A DNA stretch of 64,000 nt from Caldicellulosiruptor bescii DSM 6725. GTDB taxonomy: Bacteria; Bacillota; Thermoanaerobacteria; Caldicellulosiruptorales; Caldicellulosiruptoraceae. The translations under genes were made by a program, and so were the position numbers. The stretch spans positions 2,710,001 through 2,774,000 of the forward strand of contig NC_012034.1 in the NCBI RefSeq assembly GCF_000022325.1. Reading direction: 5' to 3'. Every line of letters starts with the position of its first letter. Position 1 is the first letter of the stretch. Shown in pieces: positions 8,475 to 17,882 of the stretch. The notes under the pieces are model-generated. The model had not been told where the DNA came from and did not search any database. It was given only the letters and a program-made list of their open reading frames with translations.

Positions 8475-11457
8475 TTTAGAAAAACTCAAAAACCCAGATA
8501 ATTTTTACAGGTGCGCACCTTTCTGGAGTTGGAATGACAATTTAAAAGAGGAAGAGCTTTTGCGCCAGATAACTGAAATGCACCAAAAAGGTTATGGCGG
8601 TTTTTTCATGCACTCAAGGGTTGGGCTTGTGACAGAGTATCTGTCTGAAGAGTGGCTAAATCTTGTCAAAAAATGTATAGAGCATGCAAAAAAGCTAAAC
8701 ATGCTTGCATGGCTTTATGATGAGGACAAGTGGCCGTCTGGTTTTGCTGGGGGTGCTGTGGCTTTTAAAAATCCTTCATATAGGCACAAGTTTTTAGTAC
8801 TTTTGAAAGAGGACCAGGTTGAACACGACGATGAGCTGCTCTCAAGCTTTGTCCACAGAAACACAAAGTACATTGTTGCAAAGCGCACAATGAAGCTTGG
8901 CGACAAGTGGTTCAATGGAAGCTGCTATGTCGACCTTCTTTCAAAAGAGGCAACTTTGGAGTTTATAAACCTCACACATGAGAGATACAAAAGCTATTGC
9001 CAAGACTATTTTGGTGATGCAATGCCGGGAATATTCACCGATGAGCCAACATATTTAAGGGTACACTACAAAGATATTGCTACATTGCCATGGACAGAAA
9101 AGCTTCCAGAAAGGTTTTTGCAGAAAAAAGGATATGACATAAAAGAGCACTTTGAAGAGCTCTTCTTCAATGTGGGTAATTACCACAAGGTCAGGTTTGA
9201 CTTTTTTGATATTGCCCTTGAAATGTTCATAGAAAACTTTACCATTCCTTATGCAAAGTGGTGCGAAGAAAATGGTATTATGATGACAGGACACTACATG
9301 GCAGAAGATACAATGCGCGGCCAGATTGAATGGATAGGCGCTGCAATGCCCCACTATGAGTACATGCAGCTTCCTGGAGTTGACAAGCTTGCAAGACATT
9401 TAGAGCAGGTAGTTACAATGAAACAGGTGTCATCGGTTGCAGAGCAGCTTGGCAAAAAAGGGGTACTGTGCGAAACCTTTGGAACAACAGGTCAGCATGT
9501 AAGTTTTCTTCACAGAAAATGGATATCAGACTGGCAGGCAGTGCTTGGTATAACATACATAAACCCACATCTTAGCCTGTATTCCATGAGAGGTGAGAGA
9601 AAAAGAGACTATCCACCAAACCTTTTTTACCAGCAGCCATGGTGGGAAGATGAAAAGTTCTTTGCAGACTATCTTGCAAGAATTTCGTACATAGCAGGGC
9701 TCGGCAAAAGAGATGTTGATGTGCTTGTTCTCCACCCCATATCATCTGCCTGGGCAGAGTATTCTAAGTTTGATGACAGCGTGGACAAGCTGGATATTCT
9801 GCTTGACAAAACGGTAAAAGAGCTTATAGCAAACAAGATTGACTTTCACTTTGGCGATGAGATAATCCTATCAAAGTATGCACAAGTTGAAAATTGCAAA
9901 ATTAAAGTTGGCAGTTATAGCTACAAAGTAGTTGTCCTGCCGCCTCTTACAAACTTGAGAAAGACAACACTTAAGCTTTTGCAAAACTTTGTAAATACCG
10001 GTGGCAAGATAGTTGCACTTAAAGATTTCATGTTTTCAAGATTTGAACTTTGCATGATAGACGGCAGCAAGTGTGACATTCCTTTAAAAGAAAAATTCAA
10101 AAATGCTTCAGATTTAAACGAACTTGTGAACATCTTAAAAGAAGAGGTTTCAAACTATATTGAAGTGATTGACAAAAAGACAGGTCAAAACGCTAAAAAA
10201 ATCATATTTCAGAACAGAAAGCTAAATGATGGAAACAGAATAATATTTTTGGCAAACACAGGCCTTCAAAGAGAAGCAGAAATCACAATAAAAATTCTTA
10301 CTGACAAAAATGTTTTTGTCGCAGACCTTGTAGATTTTGGTGTGTTCAAGATTCCAACATTAAGAAGGGAAAATGGTTGTGCTGTGATTGATGCAACAAT
10401 GTATCCTGCATCAAGTTTGTGTCTTTTGGTATCTAGCAAAGAGCTTTCGCAAAACACAAAAAATGTCATTTCGGGCGTTGTATTTGACAATAGTTTTGAA
10501 TACAAAACAGGCAGTTGTGAGTTTGACATAGCGCTTAAAAACTACAATACATTGATACTTGATAGAATAAAATATGAGGTTGATGGCAAGGTAATTTTTG
10601 AAGATTGTTATTGTGCCCAGGTTTGGCACAAGCATTTTTATAATCTCCCGGAAGGAACACCTTTCAAAGCCACGTACCATTTTGAGCTTGAAAAAGTGCC
10701 GTCAAAGCTTTTTGTGGCAATAGAGTGTGCAGAGAATCTTGACATGATTCTTGTAAATAATCAGCCTGTCAAATTTGAAAGAAAAAGCGAAAGTTTTTCG
10801 CCCGACCAAAACTTTTTGGATGTGAACATTGGCAAGATTGATATTACATCTTTTGTCAAAGAAGGCAAAAATGAAATAGTACTCAGTGGCAGAAAGTCAA
10901 ACAACATCACAGCACCTGGCTGCCATGAGAGGGTAAAAGACCCAAAAAACCACAGACCAACTGAGGTAGAAGCCATTTATCTTGTAGGAAGCTTTTCTCT
11001 TATTTGCGTTGATGAGACAAGGTTTATTTTAACCGAGCCTAAAAAACCATGTCATTTTGATATAACAAAAGACGGGTATCCTTTTTATGTCGGGTCGGTA
11101 AGCTTAAAAAGCTCTTTTGAGATTACAAAAGAAAGTTCAAAAAGAGTTTATATAAAGCTCAATAGCGTCAGCGCAGCAGTTGCCAAAGTTTTTGTAAACG
11201 GCAAGAAAACATGCACCCTTTTTTCCCAGCCGTTTTTGGCTGACATAACAGAGTATGTAAATGACGGTAAAAATGAGCTTGAGATAGTTTTAACAAACAC
11301 ACTTTTTAACCTCATAGAAGCAAACCACAAAGCAGACGTGTTTGATGAGCTGTACAGACGTCCCCAGAGCTTTATTGACTTTGAAAATTTCACATCACGA
11401 TATATGATCTTGCCATTTGGCCTTGGAAGTTATAGTATATTAACATCCAATGTTTAA
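8467..11457 (+). CDS. GH106-like glycoside hydrolase (alpha-L-rhamnosidase family)
   Basis: The 996-residue protein starts with the pattern typical of GH106: FWSWNDNLKEEELLRQITEM, GGFFMHSRVGL, YLSEEWL and WLYDEDKWPSGFAGG within the first 100 residues. The middle holds conserved YINPH and PWW segments of the barrel, and the C-terminal 350 residues look like beta-sandwich, galactose-binding-like modules. There is no signal peptide, so it acts on imported rhamnosides. It is coupled to the aldolase upstream and followed at about 20 bp by the corrinoid protein gene. The family call is by motif memory and the substrate is inferred. Confidence 0.75.
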   Translation: MLDLEKLKNPDNFYRCAPFWSWNDNLKEEELLRQITEMHQKGYGGFFMHSRVGLVTEYLSEEWLNLVKKCIEHAKKLNMLAWLYDEDKWPSGFAGGAVAFKNPSYRHKFLVLLKEDQVEHDDELLSSFVHRNTKYIVAKRTMKLGDKWFNGSCYVDLLSKEATLEFINLTHERYKSYCQDYFGDAMPGIFTDEPTYLRVHYKDIATLPWTEKLPERFLQKKGYDIKEHFEELFFNVGNYHKVRFDFFDIALEMFIENFTIPYAKWCEENGIMMTGHYMAEDTMRGQIEWIGAAMPHYEYMQLPGVDKLARHLEQVVTMKQVSSVAEQLGKKGVLCETFGTTGQHVSFLHRKWISDWQAVLGITYINPHLSLYSMRGERKRDYPPNLFYQQPWWEDEKFFADYLARISYIAGLGKRDVDVLVLHPISSAWAEYSKFDDSVDKLDILLDKTVKELIANKIDFHFGDEIILSKYAQVENCKIKVGSYSYKVVVLPPLTNLRKTTLKLLQNFVNTGGKIVALKDFMFSRFELCMIDGSKCDIPLKEKFKNASDLNELVNILKEEVSNYIEVIDKKTGQNAKKIIFQNRKLNDGNRIIFLANTGLQREAEITIKILTDKNVFVADLVDFGVFKIPTLRRENGCAVIDATMYPASSLCLLVSSKELSQNTKNVISGVVFDNSFEYKTGSCEFDIALKNYNTLILDRIKYEVDGKVIFEDCYCAQVWHKHFYNLPEGTPFKATYHFELEKVPSKLFVAIECAENLDMILVNNQPVKFERKSESFSPDQNFLDVNIGKIDITSFVKEGKNEIVLSGRKSNNITAPGCHERVKDPKNHRPTEVEAIYLVGSFSLICVDETRFILTEPKKPCHFDITKDGYPFYVGSVSLKSSFEITKESSKRVYIKLNSVSAAVAKVFVNGKKTCTLFSQPFLADITEYVNDGKNELEIVLTNTLFNLIEANHKADVFDELYRRPQSFIDFENFTSRYMILPFGLGSYSILTSNV

Positions 11458-11476
11458 AAAGGGGGCCGACTTAAAA

Positions 11477-12118
11477 ATGGAGATCTTAAACGAGATATCA
11501 CAGCTCATTCAAAAAGGAAACGCAAAACTTGTACCTGAAAAGGTAAAAGAAGCTTTATCTTCTGGAATCTCTGCTGAGACAATCTTGAATGATGCACTTA
11601 TCCAGGCAATGTCGGTTGTGGGTGAGAAGTTCAAAAACAATGAGATTTACGTGCCAGAGGTGTTGATTGCAGCACGTGCAATGAAAGCTGCGCTGGAAGT
11701 ACTAAAACCAATCCTGACAGAGACAGGTGTAAAGCCAATCGGTAAGGTTGTGATTGGCACTGTAAAAGGCGATTTGCACGATATTGGCAAAAACTTAGTT
11801 GCTATGATGATGACAGGTGCAGGGCTTGAGGTAATCGACCTTGGAGTGGATGTTGCGCCCGAGAAGTTCTGTGAAGCTGTAAAAAACCACAACCCACAGA
11901 TTGTTGCAATGTCAGCACTGCTTACAACAACCATGCCAAACATGAAAACAACAATTGAAAAGCTACAAGAGCAAGGTTTGCGCGATAAGGTAAAGGTAAT
12001 AGTTGGTGGTGCACCTGTGACAGAGAGCTTTGCAAAGAGCATCGGAGCTGATGGGTATGCACCTGATGCGGCATCTGCTGCAGAGCTTGCAAAAAAGTTT
12101 GTCAAGGGTGCTGCATGA
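11477..12118 (+). CDS. Corrinoid (B12)-binding methyltransferase protein
   Basis: This is a cognate corrinoid protein that shuttles methyl groups on cobalamin for a substrate-specific methyltransferase. Residues 1-85 form the helical cap (LIQKGNAKLVPEKVKEALS, FKNNEIYVPEVLIAARAM); the B12 domain follows with the base-off histidine motif GDLHDIGKN, then SALLTTTMP and VGGAPVT. An upstream ATG at 11450 overlaps the glycosidase and has no ribosome site, so I take ATG 11477 after GGGGG (213 residues). No MtaB/MtbB-like or MtaA-like partner is encoded nearby. A strong terminator follows at 12144. Confidence 0.88.
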   Translation: MEILNEISQLIQKGNAKLVPEKVKEALSSGISAETILNDALIQAMSVVGEKFKNNEIYVPEVLIAARAMKAALEVLKPILTETGVKPIGKVVIGTVKGDLHDIGKNLVAMMMTGAGLEVIDLGVDVAPEKFCEAVKNHNPQIVAMSALLTTTMPNMKTTIEKLQEQGLRDKVKVIVGGAPVTESFAKSIGADGYAPDAASAAELAKKFVKGAA

Positions 12119-12143
12119 AAATTTAAAATATTAATCAAAATAA

Positions 12144-12176
12144 CCACAGGCAGTCTTGCCTGTGGCTTTTCATTTT
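12144..12176 (+). terminator. Intrinsic terminator of the aldolase-GH106-corrinoid operon
   Basis: A perfect 9-bp stem CCACAGGCA/TGCCTGTGG (12144-12152 with 12157-12165) with a GTCT loop is followed by a T-rich tail. It ends the plus-strand operon just before the convergent spmB stop. Confidence 0.9.
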
Positions 12177-12695
12177 TTATATGCTTATTCTCACAATCAT
12201 GGCTGCGATGAATAAAATCAGAAAATCTACAGCTATTGCCACCGGTATCAGATACCTTGTCTTTTTTACATTGGTTGCTGCAAGGTATGTGGTGATGACG
12301 TAAAAGAGAGTCTCTGTCGATGCGCATATTATAGAAGAATATATGCCTACCTTAGAGTCAACACCGTACTTTTCGAAGATGTCTTTTAGCACAACAAAAC
12401 TGCTACTGCCAGAAAACGGTTTTATGATAATAAGACCAAGCGCTTCTTTGTATATTCCAAAAAAGCTCAATACGGGAGACAAGAGCTTTTGCAGGATATC
12501 CAGAACCCCTGTCTTTGTGAAAAGCTCAACAGCCACAATCAGTGCAAAAACGTTTGGGAATATCTTTATTGAAATTCTAAGTCCATCTTTCACACCTTCT
12601 ACAAAGCTTTTGAAGACATCTATCTTTTTTGCGGCTGCAAACAGGATTATTACAAGTAAAAAAGAGACTATCAGAAAATCTGAGATATTTTTCAT
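12177..12695 (-). CDS. spmB: Spore maturation protein B
   Basis: SpmB is a multi-membrane-span protein that acts with SpmA in dehydration of the spore core. The visible part has the family features KPFSGSSSFVVLKDIFEKYG and the FYVITTYLAATNVKKTRY segment. I choose ATG 12693-12695, which overlaps the spmA stop as ATGA and has AAGGTG at the right distance; this gives 172 residues. It forms a two-gene unit with spmA. Confidence 0.88.
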   Translation of the reverse strand: MKNISDFLIVSFLLVIILFAAAKKIDVFKSFVEGVKDGLRISIKIFPNVFALIVAVELFTKTGVLDILQKLLSPVLSFFGIYKEALGLIIIKPFSGSSSFVVLKDIFEKYGVDSKVGIYSSIICASTETLFYVITTYLAATNVKKTRYLIPVAIAVDFLILFIAAMIVRISI

Positions 12696-13261
12696 TGCTT
12701 CCACACCTTCGATAAGACCTTACACATTATAATTCCCACAAAAAGACTTGCCATTGAAACAAAAAGTGTGGGAAAGCTGACTACTGCTGGAGCTGATGAT
12801 GAAAACTTGGTTCGTAAAATTATCACAGTTGTTGGAATTAGCTGAATTGAACAGGTGTTTATCAGCACAAACAAAATCATGTCGTCAGAGGCTGTAGAAT
12901 TTTTGGCTTCTTTTGAAAGCTCTTGCATGGCAAGTATACCTGCCGGTGTTGCAGCATTACCAAGCCCGAGCATGTTAGCAACAACATTTAAAAGCATAAA
13001 ATTCAGCGCTCTTTCGTTTTTTGTTTTAAATAAAGCTTCAAAAATGGGTTTTAAGAGCTTTTTTAAAATCTCAACAAGGTTGCTATCCTGCACAACTCTC
13101 AAAAATCCTGACCAGAGCATTATTGAAAGCAAAATGGTCAAGAAAATATCAGCTGCTTTTTGAGGTGCCGAAAACAGAATTTCTGTAATTTTTTCTACAT
13201 TCCCAAAAAGAAGCTGGTACAAAATAGAAGATACAATTGCACCAAGCCAGAATGCGTTCAT
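12692..13261 (-). CDS. spmA: Spore maturation protein A
   Basis: SpmA is an integral membrane nucleoside-transporter-fold protein paired with SpmB. Family marks are LGLGNAATPAGILAMQELSKEAKN and NTCSIQLIPTTVIILR. The frame is open upstream, but GAGG at 13270-13273 places the start at ATG 13259-13261 (190 residues, MNAFWLGAIV). It overlaps spmB by 4 bp. Together with SpoIVA and a photoproduct-lyase homologue in this window it points to a sporulating ancestry. Confidence 0.88.
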   Translation of the reverse strand: MNAFWLGAIVSSILYQLLFGNVEKITEILFSAPQKAADIFLTILLSIMLWSGFLRVVQDSNLVEILKKLLKPIFEALFKTKNERALNFMLLNVVANMLGLGNAATPAGILAMQELSKEAKNSTASDDMILFVLINTCSIQLIPTTVIILRTKFSSSAPAVVSFPTLFVSMASLFVGIIMCKVLSKVWKQ

Positions 13262-13413
13262 TTTTTGAGCCTCTTTAGAGTTTTTGTCACTATATAATTT
13301 ATACTTAAGCTTGCTTGAGAATATAACAAAAAAGCACTCTGCCAAAGAATACAAAAAGCACTTTTAGCAGAGTGCAAACTTTTAAAAAGCAAATCCTCAT
13401 TAAAATTTACAAT

Positions 13414-14520
13414 TTACAAACACAAAACCTCCCTTAATAGCTCCATATCAAGAAGAGGTGTTCGAGGCGCTGTGCTCTCAACATCAACAAACCTTCCCTC
13501 TTGGGCAGAAAGATAGATTGCCCACAGAGTTTCCAGCACATGATAAGAAAGCCTGCCCGATGCCCTAAGAGGTGTTGAGAGCTTTATTGAAAGTGCCATG
13601 TCAAGTATCCCAAGCCCGCGCAGGTTGTCGTAATTGAACGGATTGATGGTCGGCATCTTTGTAAATTCCTTATCATCGTGTCTTTTTAAATATACTCTAC
13701 CATGGTCAAAAAAGTTTGGATCTGGAACAATTAACGTACCTTCTGTCCCATAAATCTCTATCCCGCGCAGGTTTGTATCCGGCACATCATACGACACAGT
13801 AACATTTCCTATAACACCTGTGTCAAAAAGAAGGTTTGCAGTCACATATGTTGGCATTTCAACCTCAATCTTTTCTCCTCTGTGAGGCTCAGAAGTTATA
13901 AGCCTTTCTTTGTATGTTACCATGCCCATACCAGATACTTTTTTGACAGATCCAAGTAAAAACGCAAGAGCTGTTAAACAATAAGGCCCGACGTCAAAAA
14001 GCGGTCCTAAGTATTTTTTGAAAATAAAATGTGGGTTTGGATGCCACTTTTCAGGTCCACCGTAGAGAATAAAACAGTTTGCAGCAAAGGGTCTTCCTAT
14101 CCATCCATCTTCAATGAGCTTTTTTGCTGTCTGAATGTTCGCACCAAGAAATGTATCAGGTGCACATCCAACTTTAAGGTTTTTCTTTTCTGCAAGCTCC
14201 AGAATTTCCTTTGCTTCCTTAAGCGTTGAGCAAAGAGGCTTTTCGCTGTAAAGGTGCTTTCCACTTTCCAAAACCCTTTTGTTGATTTCATAGTGGTGCT
14301 GAGGCGGGGTGAGGTTAACAATTATATCCACATCAAGATCATACACTTTGTCAGGTTCTACCACCTGCAGCACAGAAAACTCTGAGGCTATGCTCCTTGC
14401 TTTATCCAAGTCTACATCTGCGCACGCAACAACGTCAAATATCCCAAACCTTTTGAGATTTTTAAGGTAAACTGGCGCAATGTTACCACAGCCAAGCACT
14501 GCAACTTTTACTTTTTCCAT
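13414..14520 (-). CDS. Gfo/Idh/MocA-family NAD(P)-dependent sugar dehydrogenase
   Basis: A 368-residue soluble oxidoreductase acting on a sugar or sugar derivative. The Rossmann motif GCGNIAPVY starts at residue 10, followed by the hallmark SEKPLCSTLKEAKEI (lysine of the EKP motif) near residue 95 and a catalytic-region DVGPYCLTAL near residue 190. The start ATG 14518-14520 follows AGGAGG. It stands alone between spmA and the divergent MacA-like gene. The substrate cannot be predicted from sequence. Confidence 0.82.
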   Translation of the reverse strand: MEKVKVAVLGCGNIAPVYLKNLKRFGIFDVVACADVDLDKARSIASEFSVLQVVEPDKVYDLDVDIIVNLTPPQHHYEINKRVLESGKHLYSEKPLCSTLKEAKEILELAEKKNLKVGCAPDTFLGANIQTAKKLIEDGWIGRPFAANCFILYGGPEKWHPNPHFIFKKYLGPLFDVGPYCLTALAFLLGSVKKVSGMGMVTYKERLITSEPHRGEKIEVEMPTYVTANLLFDTGVIGNVTVSYDVPDTNLRGIEIYGTEGTLIVPDPNFFDHGRVYLKRHDDKEFTKMPTINPFNYDNLRGLGILDMALSIKLSTPLRASGRLSYHVLETLWAIYLSAQEGRFVDVESTAPRTPLLDMELLREVLCL

Positions 14521-14725
14521 TTTTCTTGCCTCCTGCAGTTTTTAAAAGTTAAAGCAAAATTCATTATAGCATATTTTGATCTAAACAATTTAGCTTTTGT
14601 TTATTGACAAATTAATTTCATTGCTACAATATTATTTTGTATATAAATATTTCTACACCAAAATTTTTGAACAGCTAAAAATAATTGAAAAGTCATAAAA
14701 CTTGAGAAGGTTGGTGAATGGAGCA

Positions 14726-15892
14726 ATGAAAAGGTCATCAAAAGGTATTGTAATCACCATTTTAGTGGTTGCACTGATTGCCCTGAGCGTATATGGTATA
14801 TCTCAGAGGAACCAGCAGATGCTAAACGCGGTTGAGGTGAAAACTGCAAAAGTTGAAAAAGGAGATATTGTATGGCTATTCTCAACAAATGGTGATGTTG
14901 AATCAAAATCAAAACAAGATTATTTCATCCTCACCCCCACAAAGGTGCTAAAAGTATTTGTGGATGTGGGAGATAAAGTGAAAAAGGGTGACAAGCTTTT
15001 AGAGCTTGAGACTCAGGATCTATCAATTCAATACAAAATTGCGCAAAAACAGCTTGAAATGGCAAAACTTCAATTAGAATCTCTGAAAAAATTAAAAGAA
15101 AGATGGTCAAGTCAAAACCAAAGCTCTTTGCAAAATAGCACAGCACCTATTCAGAGTTATTCTCTGAACACTTTAACATCATCGCAGATGCAAGTGGCAT
15201 CTCCTGGTTATAGCCTTGATGATCAGATAAAACTTCAGGAAAAACAGGTTGAAATTGCTCAGCTAAATCTTCAAAGTATAAAACAAAACATGGACAAACA
15301 GCAGCGATATGTCAAAGCACAGATAAATGGAGTTGTGACAGCTATAAACGCACGGGAAGGAAACGTTTTTAGCTCTGTGCAGCTTCCTGCAGTTACAGTT
15401 GAAGACCCTGAAAACCTGCAGATTGTTCTTAATGTCAATCAATATGATGCTATAAATATTTCTGAGGGGCAAAAGGCTTTAATAAGATTTGGTGAAAAAA
15501 CTTTTGATGGAGCTGTCAAGATGGTCAGTCCCGCTGCAACAAAGGTAATTACTCAAACAGGAGCTGAGAACGTTGTAAAGGTGTATGTGGATATTCTAAA
15601 CAATGATGGCACGATAAAACCAGGTTTTAACGTTGATGTGGATATAAAGCTTGGCGAAAAGAAAAATGTTTTAAAAGTCCCTTCAGAAGCCATTTTAACA
15701 GACAAAAAGGGGCAAAGCTTTGTCTACATTGTGGAAAATGGTGTTGCAAAGCAAAGAAAGGTAGAAGTTGGTCTTTCCTCTGATTTAGAAACCGAAATTA
15801 AAAGCGGTGTTGCTGTTGGTGAAAAAGTAATTTTAAATCCCAACAGCTCAATCCAAAACGGTACAAAAGTTAAAGAAAAAGGTGGAAGCTAA
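14726..15892 (+). CDS. MacA/HlyD-type periplasmic adaptor of an ABC exporter
   Basis: This membrane-fusion protein has one N-terminal membrane anchor (ITILVVALIALSVYGI), a lipoyl-like half motif (FVDVGDKVKKGDKLLELE), a coiled-coil hairpin rich in Q/K/L (about residues 105-195), the second half-lipoyl (AQINGVVTAINAREGN), and beta-barrel domains. It bridges the ATPase-permease encoded next. Several candidate starts exist; ATG 14726 lies about 9 bases behind GGTG, while TTG 14702 has no proper site. It is 2 bp from the ATPase gene, giving a MacA-MacB(ATPase)-MacB(permease) operon. Confidence 0.85.
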   Translation: MKRSSKGIVITILVVALIALSVYGISQRNQQMLNAVEVKTAKVEKGDIVWLFSTNGDVESKSKQDYFILTPTKVLKVFVDVGDKVKKGDKLLELETQDLSIQYKIAQKQLEMAKLQLESLKKLKERWSSQNQSSLQNSTAPIQSYSLNTLTSSQMQVASPGYSLDDQIKLQEKQVEIAQLNLQSIKQNMDKQQRYVKAQINGVVTAINAREGNVFSSVQLPAVTVEDPENLQIVLNVNQYDAINISEGQKALIRFGEKTFDGAVKMVSPAATKVITQTGAENVVKVYVDILNNDGTIKPGFNVDVDIKLGEKKNVLKVPSEAILTDKKGQSFVYIVENGVAKQRKVEVGLSSDLETEIKSGVAVGEKVILNPNSSIQNGTKVKEKGGS

Positions 15893-15894
15893 GT

Positions 15895-16587
15895 ATGATT
15901 GAATTAAAGGATATAAAAAAGGTGTACAGTCTTGGGAAGGTGGAACTTGAAGTACTCAAAGGAATTTCTCTTAAAGTAGAAAAAGGAGAATATGTTGCAA
16001 TTGTAGGTCCTTCTGGTTCTGGCAAATCAACGTTAATGAACATCATCGGGCTTCTTGACAAGCCCACTTCAGGAAGTTATCTTCTGGATGGTCTTGAGGT
16101 GTCAACATTGAACGACATGCAGCTTGCATCGCTTAGAAACAAAAATATAGGTTTTGTTTTTCAATCATTCAACCTGCTTAGTAAACTCAATGCCCTTGAA
16201 AACGTTGAACTTCCAATGATATACGCAAAAATTCCTCCCAAGGAAAGAAGACAAAGGGCTCTTTCTGCTTTAGAGCGTGTTGGTCTTTCAGACAGAATTT
16301 ATCACAGACCAAATGAGCTCTCAGGTGGTCAGCAGCAAAGAGTTGCCATTGCACGTGCAATTGTTATGAATCCTTCTTTCTTGCTTGCCGATGAGCCAAC
16401 TGGAAACTTAGATACTGCATCCAGTATTGAAATAATGAAGATATTCCATGAACTGAACAAAGCCGGTACAACCATAATAATGGTAACCCATGAACAGGAC
16501 ATTGCAAACCATGCAAAGAGAATCATCAGAATCAGAGATGGTATGATAATTGATGATGCCCCGGTAAAAAACAGGATAACATACTAA
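15895..16587 (+). CDS. MacB/LolD-type ABC transporter ATPase
   Basis: A 230-residue cytoplasmic ATPase with Walker A GPSGSGKST (residues 39-47), Q-loop FVFQSFNLLSKL, signature LSGGQQQRVAIARA, Walker B FLLADEPTGNLD and the switch histidine in MVTHEQD. This group energises mechanotransmission-type exporters for antimicrobial peptides, lipoproteins or signal peptides. It lies between the adaptor and the FtsX-type permease genes. Confidence 0.92.
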   Translation: MIELKDIKKVYSLGKVELEVLKGISLKVEKGEYVAIVGPSGSGKSTLMNIIGLLDKPTSGSYLLDGLEVSTLNDMQLASLRNKNIGFVFQSFNLLSKLNALENVELPMIYAKIPPKERRQRALSALERVGLSDRIYHRPNELSGGQQQRVAIARAIVMNPSFLLADEPTGNLDTASSIEIMKIFHELNKAGTTIIMVTHEQDIANHAKRIIRIRDGMIIDDAPVKNRITY

Positions 16588-16612
16588 AAAGAATTATCAA
16601 GGTGATGGGAGC

Positions 16613-17821
16613 ATGTATATGAGAGAGCTTATCAAAGTAGCAATAAAGAGCATTTTTTCAAATAAGCTGAGGACATTTTTGACCATGTTGGGAATTATAA
16701 TCGGTATCGCTTCTGTGATAACAATTGTATCTCTGGGTGAAGGTGGTAAGACAGCCATTTTGGGCGAATTTGAAAAAATAGGCGTGAATATTTTCTCTGT
16801 CAGACCACGAACAGATGTGGAGATAACCGAAAGTGACAGACTCACTGTCAAAGATGTTGAGATGATACGAAAGAGAGTTTCATCTGTAAAGTATGCTGCT
16901 CCAGTTGCCCAAAAGTTTGGACTTGTCAAGTCTGGAAAAAGAACCAAAAAAGCTATTTTTATCGCAACAGACTTTGACTACGGTAATGTCTCAAACTTGA
17001 AAATTATATACGGAAGATTTTTGAACGAAAGAGATATCCTGCTTGGTCGAAATGTTGTTTTGATTGATAGAGAGTCGGCAAAAGAGCTATTTGGATACGA
17101 AGACTGTGTTGGTCAGACCATAAAGGTGGGGTCTTCCACATCCTTTGATACCGCAAAGATAATTGGTGTGATAGACAGCGGCAGCTACAGGGTTTTGGGC
17201 GGAGCTGCAGCTGATCAGTTTCCTGTTATTGCTGCAATGCCAATAACCTACGCACAAAAGATATTTGATGATGTGACCATCTCACAGATTTACGTAATGA
17301 CTTACAATTCAGACCAGCTTGATGAGGCAACATCTCAGGTAGTGAGACTTTTAGAGTTGAGACATCACAACAAAGACAAGTATAAAACAGAAAACTTTGT
17401 AAATTTCATGGAGCAATTTGAAAGAATACTTGGTATTTTTACAACTGTAATGAGTGCAATCGCAGCAATATCTCTGGTGGTTGGCGGAATTGGAGTTATG
17501 AACATAATGCTTGTTGCTGTGACAGAACGAACGAGGGAGATAGGAATCAGAAAAGCAATCGGTGCAACACAAAGAGACATCCTGGTACAGTTTTTAATTG
17601 AGGCACTTTTGATATCTCTTATAGGCGGCAGTATAGGTACACTTTTGGGCTATCTTCTCGCAAATTTGGTAGGCCCATTTATTCAAATTACCCCTGTTGT
17701 GTCGCTGAAGACAATTTTAATAGCTTTTGCGTTCTCGTCGGCTGTTGGAATCTTCTTTGGGATTTACCCTGCAAAAAGAGCAGCACAGCTCGATCCAATC
17801 GTTGCTCTGCGGTATGAGTGA
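16613..17821 (+). CDS. MacB-type FtsX-family permease
   Basis: A 402-residue permease with one N-terminal membrane helix, a large extracellular MacB core domain (about residues 45-270) and three C-terminal helices. The family-specific segment ISLVVGGIGVMNIMLVAVTERTREIG-IRKAIGA is present near residues 285-320. ATG 16613 follows AAGGTGATGGGAG; ATG 16619 is an alternative. It completes the exporter begun at 14726; the operon ends at the terminator at 17834. Confidence 0.9.
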   Translation: MYMRELIKVAIKSIFSNKLRTFLTMLGIIIGIASVITIVSLGEGGKTAILGEFEKIGVNIFSVRPRTDVEITESDRLTVKDVEMIRKRVSSVKYAAPVAQKFGLVKSGKRTKKAIFIATDFDYGNVSNLKIIYGRFLNERDILLGRNVVLIDRESAKELFGYEDCVGQTIKVGSSTSFDTAKIIGVIDSGSYRVLGGAAADQFPVIAAMPITYAQKIFDDVTISQIYVMTYNSDQLDEATSQVVRLLELRHHNKDKYKTENFVNFMEQFERILGIFTTVMSAIAAISLVVGGIGVMNIMLVAVTERTREIGIRKAIGATQRDILVQFLIEALLISLIGGSIGTLLGYLLANLVGPFIQITPVVSLKTILIAFAFSSAVGIFFGIYPAKRAAQLDPIVALRYE

Positions 17822-17833
17822 AAAACAAATGTT

Positions 17834-17880
17834 ACCCCTTTAAGCTATAAAAATATAGCTTTTTTCAGCTTAAAGGGGTT
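17834..17880. terminator. Bidirectional terminator between convergent genes
   Basis: ACCCCTTTAAGCT (17834-17846) pairs with AGCTTAAAGGGGT (17867-17879), forming a 13-bp stem between the permease stop and the stop of the convergent kinase pseudogene. A-rich and T-rich flanks allow it to work in both directions. Confidence 0.8.
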
Positions 17881-17882
17881 TT

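Noticed and set aside
11450-11476. Earlier start of the corrinoid protein overlapping the glycosidase gene
   Set aside because: There is no ribosome site before it, while the ATG at 11477 has one and gives the normal N-terminus of the family.
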